In this document: positions 1-9,473 of the stretch, in pieces | Position numbering within the stretch: position 1 is the stretch's first letter | Layout: each line of letters begins with the position of its first letter | Source of the DNA: Certhia americana | Taxonomy: Eukaryota > Chordata > Aves > Passeriformes > Certhiidae | NCBI GenBank assembly: GCA_018697195.1 | Contig: JAGMWU010000028.1 | Location: 1,120,521-1,184,520 of the forward strand | Direction of reading: 5' to 3' | Length of the DNA stretch: 64,000 nt | The notes under the pieces: generated by a model | Databases searched by the model: none | The model's input: only the letters and a program-made list of their open reading frames with translations | Told to the model about the DNA's origin: nothing | Made by a program: the position numbers and the translations under genes

Positions 1-23
1 AATTCCACCATGCCAGCTTGGCG

Positions 24-667
24 TGGGCTCTCGGGTTTATAAAAAAATATTTTTGTGTGTCTCTGTTGCTGGCTGTTTTCCTGTGACCCCGAGAATGTAG
101 AATTTTGTTTCCCCAACCAGAGATTTTGAAGGAACAGGCCGTGAGCTGTCTCTTCTGATGTTTTCTTCATAGTTTATTATTTCTTATCATTACATTCTTC
201 TCCTGCCCTGCAGAGATCTGTGCAGCAGGACACATTCAGGCACTCTCCCCCCCAAAAAAACCCACACAGGGTGTTGTAGATATTTATACTACAATCCACG
301 TAATCAATATTTATAATAATTCTCCAATAACCATCACCTTTGTTAGAAAGTTAACTTCTATTCTAAGCCAAATGTGCCACCTCACAGCAGAACATGGGGC
401 AGATGAGGAAGAAGGAGGAAGCCCAAAAGCCACGTGGACTTCTCCAGCTTGTCCTCATCCTAAAAACCCCATAAATCTAAAATTCTCACCCTGTGATAAA
501 ACCACACACCATTCTACCATCTAATACACACTCTTGAAAACTCTGCTTCATCCCAGAGCCTAAAAGCCTTTTTTTCCATGAACAAAGGTTACAAACACAG
601 TTTGTCAGAGATCTTAAAATCCCTTAAACATGCACAGAAATATTTCTGATAATTCCAGACTCCGACA
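24..667 (-). mobile_element. Solo LTR, copy A (antisense, in MAPKAPK2 intron)
   Basis: This sequence is the reverse complement of the LTR at 15812-16475 over nearly its full length. Read on the minus strand it begins TGTCGGAGTCTGG at 667 and ends near the CCCA at 27-24, giving the canonical TG...CA termini. It carries an AATAAA-like stretch and an AT-rich promoter-like segment in the same relative positions as copy B. I do not see a convincing target-site duplication. The element ends 136 bp before the acceptor of the last MAPKAPK2 exon and lies antisense to that gene. The family (ERV class) cannot be named from the sequence alone. Confidence 0.75.
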
Positions 668-803
668 GTGCCTCAGGGGCAGATCTCTGCTTGGCAGATT
701 TGCCACTGGGACCCTCAGATCCTGCTGCAATTTATTCCCAGCTGCTCTGCCACGTTGGCAGAGGGGGAATTTGCTGAATTCTCTGTTCCCCCCCTGCCCG
801 CAG

Positions 804-947
804 GAGGAGATGACCAGTGCCCTGGCCACCATGAGAGTGGACTACGAACAAATCAAAATCAAGAAAATCGAGGATTCCTCCAACCCTCTGCTGATGAAGA
901 GGAGGAAGAAAGCCAACCCCCCCGAGCCCACCACGCTGCCCCACTGA
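804..947 (+). CDS. MAPKAPK2: MAP kinase-activated protein kinase 2, last coding exon (partial gene)
   Basis: This is the C-terminal exon of the p38-activated Ser/Thr kinase MK2, which phosphorylates HSP27 and the mRNA-decay factor tristetraprolin and so controls cytokine mRNA stability. A pyrimidine tract and CAG at 801-803 give the acceptor; the exon is in phase 0 and encodes 48 codons with the stop at 945-947. It contains the segments MTSALATMRVDYEQIKIKKI and NPLLMKRRKKA, which match the C-terminal regulatory tail of vertebrate MK2, including the basic KRRKK nuclear localisation signal that overlaps the p38 docking site. The last residues (after KKA) diverge from mammals. All upstream exons lie outside the window to the left. 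Its position next to IL10, transcribed away from the left edge and towards the convergent IL10 gene, is the conserved vertebrate order. Confidence 0.95.
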   Translation, partial: EEMTSALATMRVDYEQIKIKKIEDSSNPLLMKRRKKANPPEPTTLPH

Positions 948-2075
948 GGGGCCCGCCCGCCGGCCCTCCAGAAAGCAATAACTATATATATATATATATT
1001 TTTTAAGGAAAAAAAAAAGACAAAAAGCAACAGACTGTTCTATCGAGCGCATGGAATTCAGACATTTATACCAGACTAGTTATTTTTAGCTACTCACCTG
1101 TGTTTCTGACCTTGCTGGAGCAGGTGGAGAGATTCCCCCTCAGATCCAGGGATTTTTTTTTTCCTGTAGGTGAACGCCACCAATAATTGGATTTATATTT
1201 TTCTTTTGTGAAACAGTTTTGATTTATATATATATATTTTTTTTTTCCCCTTCCTCCTTACCTTCCAAAGACACGGAATCTCCTGTGGTGACCTTTTTAG
1301 GGTACATAACATATAAATATTTTTTAAAAACTACTGTAGAGCTGAAACCCAGTGTGTTCCCTGTGTGGATGCTGGCTAGAGACGGGCTCCAGGGAAGGAG
1401 AATCCTGCTAGCCTTGAGGGGGGGAGGGGAGCTCCCTGTGGCCACCAAAATCAAGCCCAGAAGCCAAAAAAGCAGCGCCCCAGCCCTCCCTGAGCTGGAG
1501 CCTGGATCTGCCTGGCAGCTCTGTCTGTCTGTCTGTCTGGGCTGTGTGTCTGGCCAGGGCTCTGCAGCTCCTCTGGCTCCCCCTCGGTGGCCTGGAGAGC
1601 AGCTCTGACCTCAGGGGGGGCTCTACAGGGATGTGTGTCCCCCCCCTCAGCCCCTGCCCATCCCTGCTCTGGGGGGGTCCCTGGGCACAGGGGGTGGCAC
1701 AGCTTGAGCCAGGGTGGCAGTGCTGGATTCCCCCCCCCAGTGCAGCTCCTGTGGCTGCTCTGAAGTCTTTAGTCCATGAATTATTATTATTTTATTATTA
1801 TTATTATTATTTGTCACGACGTTTCACTCTGTTAAATGTGTTTGAATGGGGAAAACCAATTTTTTAAGGCGATGTTTAGATTTTAGGTGATCTTTTAGAC
1901 ACTGTAGGGAATTTTAATTTTTTTTTTGAAAACTGGTTTTTATCCCTTTTTCCCCCCTTTTTTTTCCCCTTTCTTTCTTTTTTTTTTAAGTTTTTTTTTT
2001 TTGTCTGTTGGCTTATACTAATCTTCCCAGTCTGCTCTTCAGTCCTTTGGATTAAAGACACTTAAAGAGTCACCC
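948..2075 (+). other. MAPKAPK2: MAPKAPK2 3'UTR (predicted)
   Basis: The region follows the stop codon without further coding potential. It is rich in U tracts and AU-rich stretches and holds a short (CTGT)n run at about 1519-1540 and a (TTA)n run at about 1785-1811. The first plausible cleavage signal on the plus strand is ATTAAA at 2051-2056, so the 3' end is placed about 20 bases later. The boundary is inferred; transcript data would fix it. Confidence 0.55.
2051..2056 (+). terminator. Polyadenylation signal ATTAAA (candidate, MAPKAPK2)
   Basis: A variant hexamer ATTAAA follows a T-rich stretch and precedes a GT-rich stretch, about 1.1 kb after the MAPKAPK2 stop codon. It is the best candidate before the minisatellite begins. 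Confidence 0.5.
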
Positions 2076-2314
2076 AGTCTCTCCTCTTGCTTGTGTGGCT
2101 GTGAAGAGCCCCCCCCAGTGCTCCAGCTGCTCTCCCTGTGTCCTAAAATTGCTCTTTTTCCCCCCAAAAGGCCGAGCTCCCCAGGATGGTCTCTGGGGAC
2201 ACAACATCCCTTTGTTTGGGGACAGCTGCTCGAGCTCTGGTGGCTGCTGCTCAGGGACTTCCCAGCACGTGTCAGTCCCCAGGCTGGGGCTCTGGGGTGG
2301 GGTGGGACTCTGGG

Positions 2315-2995
2315 GGATGCTGTAGGATGCTGTAGGATGCTGTGGATGTTGTGGATGTTTCTGTGGGATGCTGTAGGATGCTGTGGGATGCTGTAGGATG
2401 CTGTGGGATGCTGTGGAATGCTGTGGGATGCTGTGGATGTTTCTGTGGGATGCTGTAGGATGCTGTGGGATGCTGTAGGATGCTGTGGGATGCTGTGGGA
2501 TGCTGTGGGATGCTCTGGGATGCTCTGGGATGCTCTGGGATGCTCTGGGATGCTGTGGATGATGCTGTAGGATGTTGTGGGATGCTGTAGGATGCTGTAG
2601 GATGCTGTAGGATGTTGTGGGATGCTGTGGGATGCTGTGGGATGCTGTAGGATGCTGTAGGACGCTGTGGGATGCTGTGGGATGCTGTGGGATGCTGTAG
2701 GATGCTGTGGGATGCTGTAGGATGCTGTGGGATGCTGTAGGATGTTTTGGGATGCTGTGGGATGCTGTGGGATGCTGTAGGATGCTGTAGGATGCTGTAG
2801 GATGTTGTGGGATGCTGTGGGATGCTGTGGATGCTGTGGGATGCTGTAGGATGCTGTGGGATGCTGTGGGATGCTTTAGGATGCTGTAGGATGCTGTGGG
2901 ATGCTGTGGGATGCTTTAGGATGCTGTAGGATGCTGTAGGATGCTGTGGGATGCTGTGGATGATGCTGTGGATGTTTCTGTGGGATGGATGATGC
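2315..2995 (+). repeat. 10-bp minisatellite (GGATGCTGTG/A)n
   Basis: About 65 nearly perfect copies of a 10-bp unit GGATGCTGTG or GGATGCTGTA are interspersed with a few 6-12 bp interruptions (GGATGTTTCTGT, GATGATGCTG). On the minus strand the period of 10 gives an open frame of 284 codons, which is a composition artefact and not a gene. It is flanked on the right by a CR1 tail. Confidence 0.95.
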
Positions 2996-3145
2996 ACAGA
3001 GCAGCTGTGGCTGCCCCTGGATCCCAGGCCAGGCTGGACATTGGGGCTTGGAGCAGCCTGTGACAGTGGGAGGTGTCCCTGCCCATGGCAGGGGTGGCAC
3101 TGGGTGTCTTTAGGGTCCCTTCCCACCCACCCCAGTCTGTGACTG
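2996..3145 (+). mobile_element. CR1-type LINE 3' tail (sense)
   Basis: The stretch reads as the conserved end of avian CR1 elements: GGCCAGGCTGGACATTGGGG, then GGAGCAGCCTGTGACAGTGG, GTGTCCCTGCCCATGGCAGG and a TTTAGGGTCCCTTCCCACCC ending. It is 5'-truncated, as most CR1 copies are. Confidence 0.8.
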
Positions 3146-5975
3146 TGTTCCTAAGCACCGAGGGGCTGCAGGGGATCAAATCCCACAGAGATGCTGCGAG
3201 ATGGGAGCTGGGAACAGCCAGAGGAGTTTCAGTGACCCCCTCCAGCCTCCCCTGCCAGGAGGAGCCCCTTGGGTGCCACAGCAGGGAACAGCATCCAGGG
3301 CTGCTGCAAAATGCAGAGAGGTGTGAGACACAGGCAGGGGTGAGAAACACGGGCAGGATTTTCCCTCCCCCATGGCGGGCTGGCTTGTGTGGGTTCAGCA
3401 TTTTGGAAAAAAAAAAACAAAGAGTCTCTAAACAAACCTAATCCTGGTAATGAGCCCCGAGGCTCAGGTTTCTTTTATAACCTGTTCTGGAAATTACGGC
3501 GCTCACTGACACAAATCTCAACTCGGGGCAAGAAGATTTTGTGGCTTGAAATGTTTTTTGTGTGTTTGGGAAGAGCAGAGCCGGCCCCGATGGCTGATTC
3601 TCCATTCCCCTCAAAGAGCTTTGGATTGAAACCAAGAGAGGATCTGCCAGGGTGGTCCTGAAGCTTCCCAGGTTTCCTGAGTGTGCCCATGATGTCCTCC
3701 CCCTCCACTTCCCCTCCCTCCCAGCAGCAATGTCCCTCTGGAGGGGTTTTGGCCTCGCTGCTGCACCCAGGCTCTCTCTTTTTGTCACTGCTTTCAGTGG
3801 CTGGAAGCCAGTTGGCTGTTTTCTGTAAAGCTGTTGATGCTAAAGGAATAGCTGGGGCAGTGTGGGTGGCAGGTGAGAACCAGCTTACTCCCACGGGGCC
3901 GTGTTTTGGTGCTTTTGGATTTGAAACCCGAATTTTGGGGCAGAGCTGCTCGCAAGGCGCCGTAAATAAATCGTCTGGAGGGCAGAGGAGAGGGGCTGGA
4001 ATTCTGGGGGCTCTGTGGCCCCTGGGATCAGGTAAGGATGGGAAAAGCAGCGGGAAGGAATCCGGTTTTGTTTGGGGAAGATGAGAGGGATTCACACATC
4101 GTGGCAGGGGGCTGGAAGGGGATGAGATTCAAGGTCCCCTCCAGAATCATTCTGGGGTTCTGGGGTTCCATCACCTTTGGGAAAAACAACCCAAGGGCAG
4201 CCAGGATATCAAATCTTGGACTGAGGTGTTGCTCTAGGACCTGTGGAAGGGGATGGCCATGATTATTTACAGGAGTCAGCTGCAATGGGAGCAGAGCATG
4301 GGGAACCTGCCACCTGCTGACTCCGAGGGAATTTGTGAAAAGATTCACGGCAACATTTAAAATTTTGAAATAGTTAGTGGGAAAATAACCCCTCTCTCCT
4401 CACCCCACCTGCTTTATTTTTAGCAGCAAGCTTCCTGCTAAGGAAAAAAAAAAAAAATTAAACCCCCACGTATTTCTTGCTTTCGAGGTGATTTTGATCA
4501 AAAGTCTGGCTCTGCTCCAGGTCGATCATTGACATTTGCTGGGTGAAGCACCAAGATCTCTGTTCTCTGTCAACACAAGAAGTGTCTGCAGCTCTGGCAA
4601 GGATGGAGGTGAAGCCCCTTCCTCCAGCCGTGGTTTGCTGTGCTCCCAAGGTGTTGGTCAACTCTGGAGTGCCCTGGGAGGACAAAATGTCCTGTGGCTC
4701 GTGTGGATGTGCAGGAGGAAGGCGCGTTGTGCAATGGCACTCGAGGAGCCCTCAGCTGGTTGCTGTTTCACTGCTGCCCTTTGTTTTGTGATGGTGAGGA
4801 TTATTTACTGTTTCTTGCCCTAATTTACCACTGAGATTTGCTGGTTTTCCATGCCTGGGCTCTCAGGACTTGCTGAGCTGCTCTGAATCTGCAGCCAGCC
4901 AGCTGCCTCCTGCTGTTGGCCAAGGAGGCTTTGGTTTGATTCCCTGCTGCCCTGGGCTGCTTTGTACCCTGGGAGCACCTCCTGGTAAGCTGGACAACTC
5001 AAAAAGGCCAAAAAATTCTGTGCAGAATCAGCTGCTGGTTGTGTTTTTCAAAGAATTAGGACCAGGCACATCAGGGGAATGAATGTCAGGAGTTCCTGGT
5101 GCGAGGTCTGCGCACGGCGAAATTCCTTAATGCCCAGAAAATGCTGGATTTGTGAAATCCACAAATCGTGGATTTTGTGATGCCCTTGGCATCAGGCTTG
5201 CTCAGACCTGGGGCTGCAGGGATCCTGCTGAGGGCTGGCTGTAAAAATGACAGGGGGTGATGGAAATCTGGCTGTTAAGGCAGAAGAACAAGCTGTGATT
5301 TTTGTTCAGAGTAACGTTCTCTCCAGAAATTGCACCATCAGGGTGTCACAGGCCAGCAGGAATCCTGCTCTAGGATTTTGCAGCGCCTTTTCCAACCAGG
5401 ACAGGCAAAGCTGCTCCTCAGTGCTCTGAAAATCAGACCCAGCAGGTTGTGGAGAGGGTGTGTGAGATATGGCAGTCACTGCAGCTGGGCTCAGCATTGC
5501 AAAAGAGTCAGGAAACCAAGTTTCAGCTCAGAAAAAAAGTAAATTTGGTGGCACTGCCAGGAAAGGAACCTTGTAGTCCAGCTCTGGAACAAAGGAGATG
5601 GTTTGGTTGCTTCAGGGTGTGATGAAATGGTGGAGAGACCCTGCCAAGAGGCCAAACAGGTCACAAGGCAGAAAATGAGAACTGCTGGTGTCAAACCTCT
5701 GAATTGCCACCCCTGGGCAGCTGAGGTGTTCTCCCTGGAGTCTCCTTCTCCATTGCAAAGCCCCACACAGCCCCTGCTCCTGCTGCCAGCCAGTCTGGAG
5801 CATTGTGTGGCTTTGGCTGCCTCCTAAGCAGCGTTTATGGGATCTTGTCCTGCCCTGAACAGGGAAGGCTTCTGCCAGGTTGGTGGGGCTGGGCTGAATC
5901 CATTTCCTCCCTTGGATTCTCCTGCTGGGATGAATCCCCACTGCTGGGGGGGAATGTGGGGGTTTGGTGATGGGG
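3146..5975. other. Intergenic, no gene recognised
   Basis: I see no exon with acceptable splice sites and no conserved protein segment. A degraded CR1-like fragment (about 4095-4165, ending in AAGGTCCCCTCCAG) is the only repeat I would name, and only tentatively. Confidence 0.4.
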
Positions 5976-6337
5976 AATTGGGGGTGCATTCCCTGTGGAA
6001 CTGGGGCTGCTGTCCCTGTGGAATTGGGGGTACATTCCCTGTGTAACTGGGGGTGCATTCCTTGTGTAACTGGGGGTGCATTCCCTGTGGAACTGGGGGT
6101 GCAATCCCTGTGGAATTGAGGGTGCAGTCCCTGTGGAATTGGGGGTGCATTCCCTGTGTAACTGGGGGTGCTGTCCCTGTGCAATTGGGGGCGCATTCCC
6201 TGTGGAATTGGGGGTACATTCCCTGTGTAACTAGGGGTGTAGTCCCTATGGAACTGGGGGTGCTGTCCTTGTGTAACTGGGGGTACATTCCCTGTGTAAC
6301 TGGGGGTACATTCCCTGTGGAATTTGGGGCATTCCCT
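5976..6337 (+). repeat. 23-bp minisatellite
   Basis: About 15 copies of a 23-bp unit of the form GAATTGGGGGTACATTCCCT plus GTG, with variation at the G/A and TA/TG positions. Because 3 x 23 = 69, the minus strand gives a 23-residue periodic open frame, which should not be annotated as a protein. Confidence 0.92.
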
Positions 6338-7002
6338 GGGCTGCTCAGCTCCAGTTTCCCCTCACCATGCCCTGGAACAGGAGCTGGGTCTCTCTCTCTC
6401 CAAAGCTCTGGGCTGGCACGCTGTGCCCGAGGGCTGCTGGCCCTGGGGGATGAGGACGAGCATCACTGTGGCTGTGGCATCTTTAGGGATCCCCAGCTCC
6501 AGGAATTCCTCAGCCTGAGGGAGGGAACTGTCAGCTCTGCCAGGTCGGGGCTGTGCCTCCCACTCCCCTCGGTGGTTTTTGTTCCCAGCTGGGGTTCCCA
6601 GCCCTGTTTTTGCTGCTCCTCCCTGGCCTCTTTCACGACAAAATCTCCAATTTCTGTCACATGCTGCTGAAATGTAGGACACAGAGAGGCAGGAGCTGCG
6701 TGGGTCTGAGTGCTGCAGCCAGTTCGAGTTAAATAGCAAGTGTTAACTACAACCACAGCGAAACAAGGAAAATTCTGAAAGCTTCTGCAATTCAAGAGGA
6801 GTTTTAGCAGAATTTACTTGTTTTAATTTTGCCCCTTTTGTGCTTAAGGTCCCTCATGTCATCCCAAGGCTTGTCCCTGGGAGGCTGAAGGGTCATGGAG
6901 AAGGTGACAAGATCTTCCTCGTGACAAGAGAGAAATGGTTTTTCTGTTCCAAGAAAGAGGCCAGTGAGGTTTGGTTCCTCAGTCCCAGCACATGACAGGA
7001 GG

Positions 7003-7049
<47 letters not shown>

Positions 7050-8094
7050 AGTGCTGTCTTCAGGGAACACTTCCACCCTGGTGCTCAGCTGGGATTTGCC
7101 CTCTTTGTGTTGGCCAACAGGAGATGAAGAAAGTTAATTACCCTCCTGATAGCAGATATGGCACCGGGTGCTTCTGGCTTTGAGGAAAGTTTCTGAAGAG
7201 AGAAAAAGCACAAGCAGAAACAGCAGAGAGCTCTGAGGCAGCCCCAGGTGCAGATGAAGAATTTGGGCAGGTGGGAAGCTCAGCCCTGGGGCAGGGCAGG
7301 AGGTGATTTTATTCTCTCAGGACCAGGGCTGCTGAGCAGGCAGCGCTCTCAGGGGAGGATACCCAGCAAGGAAACCCAACTTCTGTGGGATAACAAAACC
7401 AGAAACCACCACCTTTGATCTCTGCCACAGCTTCGTGCTCTTACTGCAACACCCACACTGCCACTGAGATTGGCAGGAACTGCATCAGCACTGAGGGCCA
7501 AGGAGCCGTGCTGGGGGAGCAGCTCTGGGGGAGGCAGGAGCAGCAAAAGGCTGGGGTTTATGTGGATTTTTTTCCCCCCAAACACGGATAGTTTGGGATA
7601 TTTCAGTTGATGCTGGGATCTAAGGGACCTGCAGAGCTGCTGCCCACAGCCAACACAGGTCAGGATGCAGCCTTGGAGAGATGCTGGTGCCAGGATTCTG
7701 GCTGGAATTAAGTCAGCTGCATGACTTGTGATGGTGCCCAGGATCTCCCAGCTCTCCAAGCTGCAATTTAGGCTTTTTCCCTGTTTTTTAAGCAGTACAT
7801 CCTGGCCCTGCTGTGGACAGAGCTCCAGCCATGTGGGAATGCTGTGGGGTGGGGGATTGGTGTGATTGCTCCTCCCCTGGTGTTTCCCCCTCTCCGTGAG
7901 AGATCAACGACAGGAATTTCGGGAGAAATTTGCTTTTAAATGCGACCACCTCAGGTTTCCTCACTTCCCTGGTCGTTCACACAAGGATGCTCTCCCTGGT
8001 GGTCCTTCCCACCTGGATCTGTGGTGACAGCATCCAGGCACTGGAGCTGATTTACAGCCCTGTTAACAGCCCCCAGGAACAGCACAGAGGCTGG
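6338..8094. other. Intergenic between MAPKAPK2 and the IL10 3' end
   Basis: No exon was recognised. A perfect tetranucleotide microsatellite lies at 7004-7049. The remainder is unique-looking sequence without a coding pattern. Confidence 0.4.
7004..7049 (+). repeat. (CTGT)n microsatellite
   Basis: An uninterrupted run of about eleven GTCT/CTGT units. Its purity suggests high mutability. Confidence 0.95.
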
Positions 8095-9473
8095 ATTCAT
8101 TAACGAGTCTTTATTAGCAAAAAATAAAAGATTTCTTTCATACAGGTAAAACAGGTGAAAGTTCACCCAGTGACAGAAGCTGTGCTGATGTTGTCCTTGG
8201 CTCCAGGGCTGTCCTTGCTTCTCCCACAACTTCGAAGTTGTTGGGAGGGGAAAACAAGCACAGAATTGGCTTCATGTGCCCAGGGGAGAAACTTAATTTA
8301 AGTTTCACAGATTTTGGATGCCCTTGAGCCTAAGCTTTCAGCAGGAGGAGCATTCCTGCCCTGCTCTGGGATATCCCATTCCCGTGTGGGCAGGCTGCCA
8401 GCAGGAATTCCCTGCTGCCACCAGAACTGTCCAAAAAGAATAAATCTGGGATAAATTAACTCTCCTCAGCTGGGACTTGCACAGCAAACACCAAACTGGC
8501 AGAGTTTCATGGGCTGGGGGCCCTTCCACTTCTAAATATTAGAAGTAAAACCTCTCTTGGGGTTGTGGCATTTTCCTCTGGCTCAGGATCCACCTCAGGG
8601 GTGAGCCCTAAAATCAGCCACTTTTGGGGGCACCAAAGCTCCAACAGCTCGTGGGGATTAAAAATCCAATCCCACCACCAGCAGTGCTGGGAGCAGCAAC
8701 CCCATGGATTTGAATGCAAATTACCCGAGCCACCTTAAAATGGTGGTTAATTAAATATCCTCCAACATCTAAAAGAAAATGAACAGCAGTAAAACAGTGA
8801 GTAAAACCCAGCCAGAGACTGGAAAACAGCAAGGGTAACTTTGGAAAGTGCAGAGTGGCCAAACAGCAGCTCTGGAAGGCAGATACTGAGCAATATTTAA
8901 GTCAAGTTCTATTAGAACCAAACATTTCATTCCTATTACTAATTTTTTTTTTTTTTTAAGTTTAATCTGGACTAATCTACAGGCTGAAGTCTAAAATGGA
9001 GTGGCTTTTTCTCCTCCTAAACGTAAAACCACCTGATTGCATAAATAAATAGAGGAGAGGGTCATTTGCCTAAAATTAAATTTTGTTGAAGTCAGAGCTT
9101 TTAGGCCTTGCTCCTAATTAGGAGTGGATTTAACTCAGGATAAGCTCAGCTCAGTGTCTGCCCTGCAGAAAAATGCTGCTCTGAATAAAATAGCACTATG
9201 ATAATATTAAAAATTAAACAATAAATAGTAATTTACAAGCTCATCGCTCCTTTCTTCAAAACATACTGTAAACATCAACACTGAGGTATTAGAAGTAATA
9301 AATAATAAATTCAACTATTAAAAATAATAACTCTTAAATACAACATTAAGCTGGAAGTTATTGACGTGTAACTCTTGACCTGAACCTAGAGATAACTTAA
9401 TTTGAGCTCTTGCAGCCTAAAGTGATTTTTAAACGAGTGATCTGGTGTGGAGAATGTGGAGCCAGGGATGCTC
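8095..9473 (-). other. IL10: IL10 3'UTR with AU-rich elements (predicted)
   Basis: On the minus strand this follows the IL10 stop codon. Between about 9350 and 9180 it contains clustered UAUUUAUU-type motifs (seen on the plus strand as AATAAATA at about 9222 and 9296), the class of AU-rich element bound by tristetraprolin and HuR in cytokine mRNAs. A polyadenylation hexamer AATAAA (plus-strand TTTATT at 8110-8115) gives a 3'UTR of about 1.4 kb. The extent is inferred from this signal. Confidence 0.65.
8110..8115 (-). terminator. IL10: Polyadenylation signal AATAAA (IL10)
   Basis: TTTATT on the plus strand is AATAAA on the IL10 strand. It is the first canonical hexamer I find at a reasonable distance that lies beyond the AU-rich block. 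Confidence 0.55.

Noticed and set aside
2272..3126. 284-codon open frame on the minus strand
   Set aside because: It is a direct translation of the 10-bp minisatellite with no start context, splice sites or homology-like segments.
5612..6288. Overlapping open frames of 154-194 codons with HPQ/FHRE-type periodicity
   Set aside because: Produced by the 23-bp minisatellite, whose three-unit period keeps frames open.
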